A stretch of DNA of 56,272 nt from Catenulispora pinisilvae (GTDB lineage Bacteria > Actinomycetota > Actinomycetes > Streptomycetales > Catenulisporaceae): assembly GCF_015356865.1 (NCBI RefSeq), contig NZ_JAAFZA010000044.1, forward strand, positions 1-56,272, given 5' to 3'. Shown here one piece after another: positions 31,026 through 39,244 of the stretch. The stretch's first letter is position 1; each line of letters begins with the position of its first letter. Made by a program: the position numbers and the translations under genes. A model generated the notes under the pieces. It did not search any database. It saw only the letters and a list, made by a program, of their open reading frames with translations, and was not told where the DNA came from.

Positions 31026-31919
31026 ATGGCGGGTATGGACAGTGACGGGCTCGCGGTCGCCGTGATCGGGCTGGGCGGCATCGCCCGCCAGGCGTACCTG
31101 CCGGTGCTGGGGACGCGGGCCGACCTGCGGCTGCGGTTGGTGACGCGGGACCGCGGACGGCTGGACGCGCTGGGCGAGGCGTACCGGGTTCCGGCGTCGT
31201 GCCGGTTCACGGAGTTGGCGGCGCTGCTCGGCGAGGCCCCGCCGGCGGCGGCCTTCGTGCACGTCGCGACGGTCGCGCACGCGGAGGTCGTCACCCGGCT
31301 GCTGGACGCCGGGGTGCCGACGTATGTCGACAAACCGCTGGCCGACACCTTCGCGGAGTCCCGCGCCCTGGTCGGCCACGCCGAGCACACCGGCACACCG
31401 CTGATGGTCGGCTTCAACCGCCGGCACGCCCCGGCCTACGTCGCGGCCGCCCGGGCCCCGCGCGAGACCGTGATCCTGCAGAAGAACGAGACGGACGCGC
31501 CGGGAGTACTGCGCGATGTCGTGTTCGATGACTTCATCCATGTGGCGGACACCCTGCGCTTCCTGGCGCCGGGGGAGGTGTCGGACGTGACGGTGTCCGG
31601 GCGGGTCGAGGACGGGATGCTGGAGCACGTGGCGCTGACCTTGTCCGGACCGGGGTTCACCTGCTTCGGAGCGATGAATCGGCGCGCGGGGGCGAAGGCC
31701 GAGCGGTTGCAGCTGATCGGGGACGGGCACCGCCGCGACATCCATGACCTGGCCGACGGCCCGACGGGCTGGGATCCGGTCGGGCGGGTGAAGGGGATCG
31801 AGCAGATCTGCGAGCACTTCCTGGCCGCGGTGCGCGGGGAGACGCAGTACCCGGACCTCCAGGACGCGTTGGCCACCCACGAGCTCTGCGAGCAGGTGGT
31901 CGAGCGGCTGGACGGGTGA
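31026..31919 (+). CDS. Gfo/Idh/MocA family oxidoreductase
   Basis: 297 aa from ATG 31026; ATG 31035 is an alternative. N-terminal Rossmann fold AVAVIGLGGIARQAYLPVLGTRADL with VTRDRGRLDALG, then PTYVDKPLADTFAESRAL, where VDKPL provides the conserved EKP-like Lys. The C-terminal sheet domain is short: total length is below the usual 330-390 aa. Substrates of the family are sugars, inositols or bile pigments; unknown here. It is divergent from the SUKH-like gene with 42 bases between starts and followed by a channel gene 45 bases on. Confidence 0.85.
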   Translation: MAGMDSDGLAVAVIGLGGIARQAYLPVLGTRADLRLRLVTRDRGRLDALGEAYRVPASCRFTELAALLGEAPPAAAFVHVATVAHAEVVTRLLDAGVPTYVDKPLADTFAESRALVGHAEHTGTPLMVGFNRRHAPAYVAAARAPRETVILQKNETDAPGVLRDVVFDDFIHVADTLRFLAPGEVSDVTVSGRVEDGMLEHVALTLSGPGFTCFGAMNRRAGAKAERLQLIGDGHRRDIHDLADGPTGWDPVGRVKGIEQICEHFLAAVRGETQYPDLQDALATHELCEQVVERLDG

Positions 31920-31964
31920 CGTCGGCCGCGTCGCGGGGGCTCGACGTGGGAAAGCAAGTACCTG

Positions 31965-32837
31965 ATGAAGAGCGAGGGCGAGGGCGAGCGGGAGCCGGAG
32001 GAGCGGGGCGGTGATGGCGGCCGCGCCGGTGCTGCTGCTCGCGATGACGCTGGTGGGACCGCGAATCCCGGCGGCGGTGCGGCCGGCGGCGATCACGGCG
32101 GGCGCGCCGGTGCTGCTGCTCGCGATGACGCTGGTGGGACCGCGAACCCTGGCGGCGGTGCGGCCGGCGGCGATCACGGCGATCAGGGCGGTCACGGCGA
32201 CCACGGCGACCACGGCGACCACGGCGGTCTTGCCGGGGATGCCGGTCGTGCCTGGGACGCCGGTCGTGCCGGGCAGCCGAACCCCCGTGATGCCCGCGCT
32301 GCCCAGGCTCGGGATGGTAGCCACCGTGGCCGCATCCCCGCCCTGGCCCGCCTCGCCGTCGCAGCCCTGGGCCCGGTCCTGCTCACCGTCGCCTACTTCA
32401 CGCTCCCGTTCAGCGTGATCGGGCCGAGGCACCGGGTGCTCGCCTGGGTGATCCCGGTCGGGCTCCTCGCCGTGCTCGCCGTCGCGATGACGGTGACCAC
32501 CGACCGCGCGCTGACCGATCGGACCGGCCGGTACCGCCATCCGGGTCTGGGCATCCTGCTCCTGTCCTGGGCCGCGGTCCTGGTCTTCGCCGCGAGCTAC
32601 TGGGCCATGGCTGCCCGCCACAACCAGTTCGTCGGGCTCCAGACCCGCTTGGACGCGCTCTACTTCACCGGCGTCACCATGGCGACCGTCGGCTACGGCG
32701 ACATCCATCCCAGCGGCCAGTTGGCCCGCGGGGTCGTGCTGGTGCAGCTCGTCTACACCTTCGCGTTCCTGGTCGGCGGGATCGCCGCGCTGCGGACCCG
32801 GACGCGGGCCGTGATCGCGCACGGGATCGGTGGCTGA
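31965..32837 (+). CDS. Potassium channel with a repetitive Gly/His-rich N-terminus
   Basis: 290 aa from ATG 31965. Residues 1-110 are hydrophilic and repetitive (next entry), then hydrophobic segments about 140-162, 166-185 and 203-222, a pore helix, the selectivity filter TVGYGD (241-246) and a last membrane helix (255-275). This is an Ion_trans_2-type K+ channel. The filter is canonical for K+. The N-terminal Gly-Asp-His repeats could bind metal ions; that is inference. The stop overlaps the DedA start by eight bases, implying co-translation. Confidence 0.87.
   Translation: MKSEGEGEREPEERGGDGGRAGAAARDDAGGTANPGGGAAGGDHGGRAGAAARDDAGGTANPGGGAAGGDHGDQGGHGDHGDHGDHGGLAGDAGRAWDAGRAGQPNPRDARAAQARDGSHRGRIPALARLAVAALGPVLLTVAYFTLPFSVIGPRHRVLAWVIPVGLLAVLAVAMTVTTDRALTDRTGRYRHPGLGILLLSWAAVLVFAASYWAMAARHNQFVGLQTRLDALYFTGVTMATVGYGDIHPSGQLARGVVLVQLVYTFAFLVGGIAALRTRTRAVIAHGIGG
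32019..32229 (+). repeat. 81-bp direct repeat plus 9-bp Gly-Asp-His repeats inside the channel gene
   Basis: 32019-32099 and 32100-32180 are near-identical 81-base units, each encoding 27 residues that begin GRAGAAARDDAGGTANPGGG and end with AAGGDHG. They are followed by GDQGGHGDHGDHGDHGG, where GGCGACCAC is repeated. Periods are multiples of three, so the frame is kept. It is located in the cytosolic N-terminus. Confidence 0.95.
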
Positions 32838-33525
32838 CCTCATGCTCAACTGGCTCAGCAACCTCCCGCCGGCGCTCGTCTACGTCGTCGTCGGCGTGCT
32901 GGTCTTCGCCGAGGACGCGCTGTTCGTCGGCTTCGTCCTGCCCGGCGAGACCGCGGCGGTGATCGGCGGGGTGCTGGCGAACCGGGGCACCGTGTCGGTC
33001 TGGGGCCTGGCGATCGTGGTGGTGTTCGCGGCGATCGCGGGGGACAGCGTCGGGTTCGAGGTGGGGCGGCACTTCGGGGAGCGGTTGCTGAACACCCGGC
33101 CGTTGCGGCGGCACCGGGTGAAGCTGGACAAGGCCCGGGAGCTGATTCGGCGGCGGGGGCCCGAGGCGGTGTTCCTGGGACGGTTCGTGTCCTTCTTCCG
33201 GGCCCTGATGCCGCTGCTGGCCGCCATCTCGCGTATTCCGTATCGGAAGTTCCTGCTCTTCAACGCCCTCGGCGGGTTGGTGTGGGGCGTCGGGTTCACT
33301 CTGTTGGGCTACTTCACCGGGGCCGCTTACGACCGGGTGGAGCACTTGGTGGGGAAGATCCTGGCGGGGTTCGTGGCGTTGGTCGTGATCGTCGGGCTGA
33401 TCGTGTGGCGGGTGCGGCGGCGCAGGGCGGACAGCGCCGAGGAGGAGACCGGGGACAGCGCTGGCCTGGCGGCCGGTGACACCGAGCCCCCGGCCGCCAC
33501 GTCGCAGGACGACGTCAGCCGCTGA
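32830..33525 (+). CDS. DedA family membrane protein
   Basis: 231 aa from GTG 32830 (overlapping the channel stop); ATG 32842 is an alternative start. It carries the SNARE-associated/DedA pattern: VFAEDALFVGFVLPGETAAVIGG, GDSVGFEVGRHFGERLL, then EAVFLGRFVSFFRALMPLLAA, with the conserved Glu, Gly and Arg residues of the family, and further membrane helices to about residue 195. The last 30 residues are an acidic tail. Bacterial DedA proteins move undecaprenyl phosphate or phospholipids across the membrane and support envelope stress resistance. Its last 11 bases overlap a gene remnant on the other strand. Confidence 0.92.
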   Translation: MADLMLNWLSNLPPALVYVVVGVLVFAEDALFVGFVLPGETAAVIGGVLANRGTVSVWGLAIVVVFAAIAGDSVGFEVGRHFGERLLNTRPLRRHRVKLDKARELIRRRGPEAVFLGRFVSFFRALMPLLAAISRIPYRKFLLFNALGGLVWGVGFTLLGYFTGAAYDRVEHLVGKILAGFVALVVIVGLIVWRVRRRRADSAEEETGDSAGLAAGDTEPPAATSQDDVSR

Positions 33526-33805
33526 CCAGTTCCCCGTCCCGGGCGACCACGCGGCCGCCGCGCACCACGAGCTCCCGCGTCGGCACGTCCACCACCACCT
33601 GCGCCAGGCACTCGCCGCGGACCAGGAAGAAGTCCGCGGGCGAGCCGACGCTCAGGTCGCTGACCGGCAGGCCGAGCAGTTCGGCACCGGCGGTCGCGGC
33701 GGTGTGGAAGCCGAGTTCGAGGTCTTCGTCGACCCGGGCCCGCAGCGCGCGCGCCATCAGGTGGGCGCGGTGCAGCATGTCGGCGTTGCGCCGCATCCGC
33801 ACACC
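33515..33805 (-). pseudogene. C-terminal fragment of a cytosine-deaminase-type amidohydrolase
   Basis: The minus strand reads NADMLHRAHLMARALRARVD, then ELGFHTAATAGAELLGLPVSDLSVGSPADFFLV and ELVVRGGRVVARDGELVSG to TGA 33515. This is the end of a metal-dependent amidohydrolase of the cytosine-deaminase type: the last barrel helices plus the small sheet domain. The N-terminal 300 residues with all metal ligands are missing. Homology stops near 33805, where a response-regulator remnant starts on the other strand. The open frame to GTG 33847 would give 110 aa without catalytic residues. I call it a non-functional remnant. Confidence 0.75.
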
Positions 33806-33821
33806 GAATCCGACCCCTGAC

Positions 33822-34079
33822 ACTCCGCGCATCCTGGTCCTCACCACCTACGACACCGACGCCGACATCACCCGCGCTGTCGAAGCCGGCGCCACCGGCT
33901 ACCTGCTCAAAGCCGAACCCCCGGACGAGCTCTACGCCGCTATCCGCGCCGCCGCCGCGGGCCGCACCGTGTTGTCGCCGCCGGTGGCCAGCCGCATGCT
34001 GGCCCAGCTGCGCTCGCCCCGCCCGGCGCTCACCGATCGGGAGCGGGACATCCTGGCGCAGCTGGCGAACAAGCTCACT
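33822..34079 (+). pseudogene. Internal fragment of a NarL/LuxR-type response regulator
   Basis: It reads TPRILVLTTYDTDADITRAV, then EAGATGYLLKAEPPDELYAAIRAAAAG and PALTDRERDILAQLANK. These are the last strands of a receiver domain (with the conserved Lys in LLKAE) and the first helix of the LuxR HTH. The phosphorylated Asp (about 80 residues upstream) and the rest of the HTH are missing, so it is broken at both ends. The left break meets the amidohydrolase fragment on the other strand within about 17 bases; the right break meets the neighbouring gene's stop (34099). It is probably the product of one deletion or rearrangement. Confidence 0.8.
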
Positions 34080-34098
34080 GCCACAACCACAGCGGGGG

Positions 34099-35553
34099 TC
34101 AGTCCGCCAGCGCGAGGAGCAGCCGGGCCCGCTCGGAGACTTCCGCGATGCGTTCCGGGAAGTCGGTCGCGGACAGCAGACTCGCCAGAACCCGGTGCGC
34201 CAGGCAGGCGCGGAACGTCGCTTCGTCAGACGCCGCGACGGCGTCCCGGGCCAGGGCCTGCACGGCCGGCGCGGGGGCGTCGCCGACCACGGAGGCCAGC
34301 AGGGACACCAGATCGATGGTGCGCGTGCCGCGTCCGAAGCCCTCCAGATCGATGACGGCGGACAGTGCGCCGTCCCGGCTGAGCAGGTTCGCGGTGGTGA
34401 AGTCGCCGTGGACGAACTCGGTGCTGGGCAGCGCCGGGACCGGATGCGGCACCAGGGCCAGCGCCCGGGCGGCGAGGCCGGCCAGGTCCGGGTGGAATTC
34501 GTGCTCTGTGATACCGCCGTTCAGGAACAGCGTGACCATCGCCGACCAGTCACGATCCGGGCGCGGCCGCACGCCGGCCTGCCGTCCCACGGCCGCTGCC
34601 GCCTGCGCCAGGAACGTGGCGTCGGCGGGCGCCGGTTCGGCGTCCGGTTCGAAGGCGGTCAGCAGGAAGTGGCGCTCGTCGCCGGCCAGCGGGCCGTGGG
34701 CGAGGATCGCAGGGGTCGGATATCCGGCCTCGGCCAGCTCGGCGGCCGTGGCCTCCAGCTCGGCGAGTTGTGGGCCCCACCACGCCCCGAGCTTGATCTT
34801 CGCGACCGCGCGGTCCTCGCCGGAACCGAGGAGCTGGACGCTGTCGGAACGACCGCCGGCGAGTCGGCCCAGGACGTTCCAGGTACGGCCGGTGGACCGG
34901 GCGATGGTGCGCAGGTCGGCGGGCGTGAGGCCGGCCGGCTGCGGGGAATCCGCGTTCGTGTGTACCCGCAGGAGCCGGTAGCCCTGCTTGGAGGCGGCGC
35001 GCGCGGCCTCGTAGCCGGAGTCGGTGAGCCAGGAGTGCAGGGAGTCGGCGCCCATCGACTGCTTGACGACCAGGAAGGCGTCGCCGCCGTGGGCCAGCCG
35101 CCGGAGCCAGCCGTCGAGGAGTTCGTGCATCGAGGACCGGCCGATCTTGATCGGCGGGTGCGAGTAGATGCGGTCGAAGCGCAGGGCGGCGGGGATGCCC
35201 TCGGGCTCGGCGGTCACGATGTTGTGCGCGCCGGCCGTCGCGGCGTTGCGCGCGGTCAGTGCCAGGGCGCGGCGGTTGACGTCCACGGCCCACACCCCGG
35301 CGGCGGGCTGGCGTAGTCCCATCGCGACGGCGATCGGCCCGTACCCGCAGCCCACGTCCACGACGCCGGTGCCGGGCGCGGGGGCCGGCGCGTGCCGGAT
35401 CAGGACGCCGGTGCCCCGGTCGACGCGTTGCGTGCCGAAGACGCCGTCGGCGGTGGCCAGCGGCAGGGACTCGGCGCGGCCGGGGACGTCGAGCCGTACC
35501 GTGCGCTCGCGTGCTGGACCGTCCGGCTCGGCTTGCCAGTACTCACCACCCAT
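34099..35553 (-). CDS. Fusion of an RsmC-type methyltransferase and an APH-fold phosphotransferase
   Basis: 484 aa from ATG 35553. Residues 1-200 are a small-subunit-rRNA-guanine-methyltransferase-like (MTS, RsmC) domain: VVDVGCGYGPIAVAMG (SAM motif I, 64-79), AVDVNRRALAL and SHPPIKIG (131-138, in place of the NPPF/NPPI active-site motif). Residues about 205-484 are an APH-type kinase: NVLGRLAGGRSDSVQLLGSG, EFVHGDFTTANLL (379-391, catalytic Asp) and DLEGFGRGTRTIDLVSLLAS (402-421, metal Asp). Actinobacteria normally carry the 200-aa methyltransferase alone. The fusion suggests methylation and phosphorylation in one pathway; the substrate is unknown. Confidence 0.85.
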   Translation of the reverse strand: MGGEYWQAEPDGPARERTVRLDVPGRAESLPLATADGVFGTQRVDRGTGVLIRHAPAPAPGTGVVDVGCGYGPIAVAMGLRQPAAGVWAVDVNRRALALTARNAATAGAHNIVTAEPEGIPAALRFDRIYSHPPIKIGRSSMHELLDGWLRRLAHGGDAFLVVKQSMGADSLHSWLTDSGYEAARAASKQGYRLLRVHTNADSPQPAGLTPADLRTIARSTGRTWNVLGRLAGGRSDSVQLLGSGEDRAVAKIKLGAWWGPQLAELEATAAELAEAGYPTPAILAHGPLAGDERHFLLTAFEPDAEPAPADATFLAQAAAAVGRQAGVRPRPDRDWSAMVTLFLNGGITEHEFHPDLAGLAARALALVPHPVPALPSTEFVHGDFTTANLLSRDGALSAVIDLEGFGRGTRTIDLVSLLASVVGDAPAPAVQALARDAVAASDEATFRACLAHRVLASLLSATDFPERIAEVSERARLLLALAD

Positions 35554-35686
35554 GCGGGGAGTGTATGCGGTGGGCAAAGTGATCAGCCCACCGATTTCCG
35601 CACAGATCAGCCGACCGGGCAGCCACCAACATCACCGATTGGTAACGACCGCAACGCCCTTACGTCAGCTCCCCGTTCTAACCCGT

Positions 35687-38600
35687 ATGAGCCGTGTCCC
35701 CCTATCCAGCGGCGGCGGTGTTTCGGGCCTGGTCCGCAAGCGCGCGATCGCCCAACGCATGCTCCTGCTGGCCGCCCTGGCAGTCCTGCTGCCGGCCCTG
35801 GTCCTGGTCACGCTCATCCGCATGCACGGCACCACCGCCGAACGCGACGGCGTCCGGCAGGCGCTCAGCACGCTCCCGGACAGCGACCGCACCGTGACCG
35901 CGGTCTACAACATCGGCTCACGCTTCCCGGCCGACCCGACCACCCGCGTCGCGTTCCTATCCGCCACCGAGCAACAGGTCCGCGCGGCCTTCGTCGGCGT
36001 CGACACCTCGGTCATCCACGAGACCGCGACCGTTCCGTATGGCGTCACCGGAACCGGAGCGGCAACCGGAACCACATCCGGAGCGGCAACCGGAACCACA
36101 TCCGGAGCGGGAACCGGAACCACATCCGGATCCGGATCCGGATCCCAGGCCACCTACTCCGTCTACTTCTTAGGCACCAACGAAGCCACCCAATACGCCC
36201 ACCTCATCTCCGGCACCTGGCCCGCCGCGGCCCCGGCCACCGTCCAGCCCGGCACCCGCACCGCCTCCGGCACCGAGTTCGAAGCGGCGATCCCGGAAGT
36301 AGCCGCCGCCGCGAACCACTGGAAGGTCGGCGACGAGGTCAGCACCGAGGCCCGCCTGGACGGCGCCCAGCAGCGCTTCAAAATCGTCGGCGTCTACGCC
36401 CCGACCGACAAGACCACCTCGTTCTGGCAAGCCGAGGCCTACAAAGGCGCGGGCAAAGGCCAAGAGGACCTGCCCACCTTCGGGCCGCTGCTGGTCGACC
36501 AGAGCGTCACCGCCGGAGCGCTGCTGGACATCCGGCAGGAGACGGTGATCGCGGCCCCGAACTTCCGCACCATCCAGACCAGCGCGGCGGCCACCCTGCA
36601 GAACCGCTTGGCCGCCCTCGACGCCTGGCTCCCGAACGCGGCGACCAACGTCGACTCCAACATCCACGCCAGCGTTCTGGACCAACTCGCCCCGCAGACC
36701 CAGGGCATCGACAGCGACCTGAGCATCAGCAGCCGGCTGAATCTGCTGCCGGTGGTCGAACTCGGGCTGCTGGCGCTGACCGCCCTGGTCCTGACCACGC
36801 GCCTGCTGTCCGAGCACCGGCGCGAATCCGACGGCCTGCTGCGGGCCCGCGGGGCCTCCGTCGCCGGGCTGTTGCGGGTGGGCCTGGCCGAAGGCCTGCT
36901 GCTCACGCTCCCGGTCGCGGCCGTCTCCCCGTTCGCGGCGAGGTTTCTGGAACGCGGCCTGTCCTCCAGCCACTGGTCCTCGGCCCGGGACAGCGCCCCG
37001 CCGATCAGCTCCGACCTGTGGGTCGTCGTCTCGATCGGCGCGCTGGCCACCTTGCTGCTGCTGGCCCTGGTGCCGGTGACGTCCTCGGCCAGCTTCGTCG
37101 GCGTCAAGCGCGAACGCAGCCGCTCGCAGGCGCGCACCGCCGTGCAGCGCACCGGGGCCGACGTGATCGTGGTCCTGCTCGGCGCCGGCGCGTTCTGGGA
37201 ACTGACGCGGTTCGGCAACGACCCCTCGCACAACGGGCCGCTCAGCATGCCGCAGGTGGTCGCGCCCTCGGTGCTGCTGCTGGCCGGGTCGCTGGTGCTG
37301 CTGCGCGCGCTGCCGCTGATCGTCGGCCCGCTGGAGTACCTGGCCGCCCGGCGCCGGGCCGCGGTCCTGGCGCTGGCCGGCTGGCGCATCGGCCGGACGG
37401 CCCGCACCTACGCCGCCCCGATGGCGCTGCTGATCATGGCGGTCGCGGTGGGGACTCAGGCCACTGTCTTCCTCGCTTCGGCCAACCGCTCCGCCGATGA
37501 TCAGGGCACGCATTTGGTCGGCGCCGACGTCCGCGCCGCCGGGATCCCCGGCGGCCATCTCGGCGCCGCCGGATCGCTCGCCGCGGTCCCGGGCGCCGGC
37601 GGCGGCTTCGCGGCGGCCCGCGAGAGCCTGTTCTTCGGCTCCGGGCTGCAACAGCTGCCGATCAACGTCCTGGGCATCGATCCGGCCAAGTCCGCGAACG
37701 TCGTGGATCTGCGTTCTGATCTGGCCGGCAAGAGCTGGCCGCGGCTGTCCGCGCAGCTGGCGTCCCAGGGCTGGGACGCCGACGGCATGTCCGGCGGCGT
37801 ACCGCTGCCCGGCAAGCCGACCAAGCTCACCCTCGACGTCCGCTACCAGGGCCAGGCCCTGGACCCGAGCGTTCCGGGCAGCCTGGGGTCGCTCGACGTG
37901 CAGGCCGAGGTGGTGGACCGCTACGGGGTCGGCGCGGTGGTCGACTTCGGCGGCGTCCAGGCCGCCGACGGGCAGACCCACACCCTCAGCGCACAGGTCG
38001 ACGCCGAGGGCGGGGCCATCGCGTACCCGCTGCGGATCACGGCTCTGTCGGTCGCCTATCACGCGCCGCTGTGCCTGTCCTATGACAGCGCGGGCAACCC
38101 GGTCCCGAATTGCAGCATCGCGGCCGGGGGCAAGGGTGATCCCGAGACCGCGACCGTGGACGTCGGCGACCTGACCGCCGACGGCGCGCCGGCCGCGCTG
38201 CCGGCCGGGGTCCAAGCCCACGCCTTCGGCGAGCCGCTCCAGGCCGGCGCCTCGAACACCTCAGACAACGATGTCTCACCGGCCGGCTACCAGGTCGACC
38301 AGACTTCCGGCTCGGCTCTGGTGCACTTCACCGAATTCTCCGGCTTCGGCACCGACACCGCGCCGATCGTCACCCACACCCTGGACCTGGCCCGCTCCAG
38401 CGCGGCCCTGACCGACGTCCCGGTTTTGGCCTCCACTCAGCTGCTGACCACCCTCGGCCTGAAGGTCGGCGACACCTACACCACCTCGGCCTTCGGCGCC
38501 CCGGTGCGGGTGCACTTCGTCGGCACGGTGAAGGCGATGCCCGCGCCCTACCGGCTGGGCCAGCGGGCGGCCGGCGCCCCGGCTGAGGACGCCGCGGTGG

Positions 38601-39244
38601 TGGTGCCGATCGGCTTCCTGGACCGCGCGGACCTGGCGTCCCGGGCGATCAACGAGCAGACCGAGTGGTGGGCCAAGGCCGCCGAGGGCACCACGCCCGC
38701 GCAACTCGCTGCCCGCTACCGTGCCGTGCACAACAGCGCGCTGGTGTCCGCGCCGATCGTCACCGACCGGTCCAGCCAGGCCGCGCTGATCCGCGACGAC
38801 CCGGTCCGCAGCGCCATGATGCTGACGCTGGTGATCGCGGCCGGCGCGGCGCTGCTGTTCATCCTCATCGGCTTCGCGCTGCACTCGGTCATTGCGCTGC
38901 GCGAGCGCACCACCGAACTGGCCCTGCTCAACGCCCTGGGACTGTCCCGCCGCCGCACCGCCGTGATGCTGCTGGCCGAGAACCTGCTGCTGGTGGTCCT
39001 CGGCATGGTCGGCGGCGCGGCGCTGGCGGTGCTCACGATCCGATCGGAACTCCCCTTGCTGATCCTCACCGACTCCGGACAGGTGCCGATCCCCAAACCG
39101 GTGACCGTGGTGGACCTGCCGGCGCTGGCCGGGGTCGGCGCGGTGGCCGCGGTGCTGCTGCTCGGCCTGGTCGCGCTGGTGTCGCTGACCCGGCGCACCG
39201 CCGACACCGGCGGCACGCTGCGCCTGGGGGAGGACGGCCGATGA
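35687..39244 (+). CDS. Large FtsX-like ABC permease (first of a pair)
   Basis: 1185 aa from ATG 35687. Pattern of an FtsX/MacB-type permease with duplicated blocks: an N-terminal helix (about residues 22-45), a large extracytoplasmic part, a first FtsX-like membrane block near residues 360-450, further helices, a second extracytoplasmic part, and a last FtsX block with ALLNALGLSRRRTAVMLLAENLLL. The region at residues 124-155 is a Gly/Thr/Ser repeat. Such permeases work as mechanotransmitters or exporters with an ATPase. No ATPase gene is in the window near them. The ATGA overlap with the second permease means they are translated together. Confidence 0.88.
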   Translation: MSRVPLSSGGGVSGLVRKRAIAQRMLLLAALAVLLPALVLVTLIRMHGTTAERDGVRQALSTLPDSDRTVTAVYNIGSRFPADPTTRVAFLSATEQQVRAAFVGVDTSVIHETATVPYGVTGTGAATGTTSGAATGTTSGAGTGTTSGSGSGSQATYSVYFLGTNEATQYAHLISGTWPAAAPATVQPGTRTASGTEFEAAIPEVAAAANHWKVGDEVSTEARLDGAQQRFKIVGVYAPTDKTTSFWQAEAYKGAGKGQEDLPTFGPLLVDQSVTAGALLDIRQETVIAAPNFRTIQTSAAATLQNRLAALDAWLPNAATNVDSNIHASVLDQLAPQTQGIDSDLSISSRLNLLPVVELGLLALTALVLTTRLLSEHRRESDGLLRARGASVAGLLRVGLAEGLLLTLPVAAVSPFAARFLERGLSSSHWSSARDSAPPISSDLWVVVSIGALATLLLLALVPVTSSASFVGVKRERSRSQARTAVQRTGADVIVVLLGAGAFWELTRFGNDPSHNGPLSMPQVVAPSVLLLAGSLVLLRALPLIVGPLEYLAARRRAAVLALAGWRIGRTARTYAAPMALLIMAVAVGTQATVFLASANRSADDQGTHLVGADVRAAGIPGGHLGAAGSLAAVPGAGGGFAAARESLFFGSGLQQLPINVLGIDPAKSANVVDLRSDLAGKSWPRLSAQLASQGWDADGMSGGVPLPGKPTKLTLDVRYQGQALDPSVPGSLGSLDVQAEVVDRYGVGAVVDFGGVQAADGQTHTLSAQVDAEGGAIAYPLRITALSVAYHAPLCLSYDSAGNPVPNCSIAAGGKGDPETATVDVGDLTADGAPAALPAGVQAHAFGEPLQAGASNTSDNDVSPAGYQVDQTSGSALVHFTEFSGFGTDTAPIVTHTLDLARSSAALTDVPVLASTQLLTTLGLKVGDTYTTSAFGAPVRVHFVGTVKAMPAPYRLGQRAAGAPAEDAAVVVPIGFLDRADLASRAINEQTEWWAKAAEGTTPAQLAARYRAVHNSALVSAPIVTDRSSQAALIRDDPVRSAMMLTLVIAAGAALLFILIGFALHSVIALRERTTELALLNALGLSRRRTAVMLLAENLLLVVLGMVGGAALAVLTIRSELPLLILTDSGQVPIPKPVTVVDLPALAGVGAVAAVLLLGLVALVSLTRRTADTGGTLRLGEDGR
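36056..36145 (+). repeat. 24-bp tandem repeat (three copies) in the permease gene
   Basis: GGAGCGGCAACCGGAACCAC plus ATCC is repeated at 36056-36079, 36080-36103 and 36104-36127, followed by three GGATCC units (36128-36145). It encodes an eight-residue unit GAATGTTS, then SGSGSGS, a flexible surface loop in the first extracytoplasmic part. Confidence 0.95.

Noticed and set aside
36170..38221. Minus-strand open frame opposite the first FtsX permease
   Set aside because: Composition rich in Arg, Gly, Gln and His with no domain; shadow of the permease.
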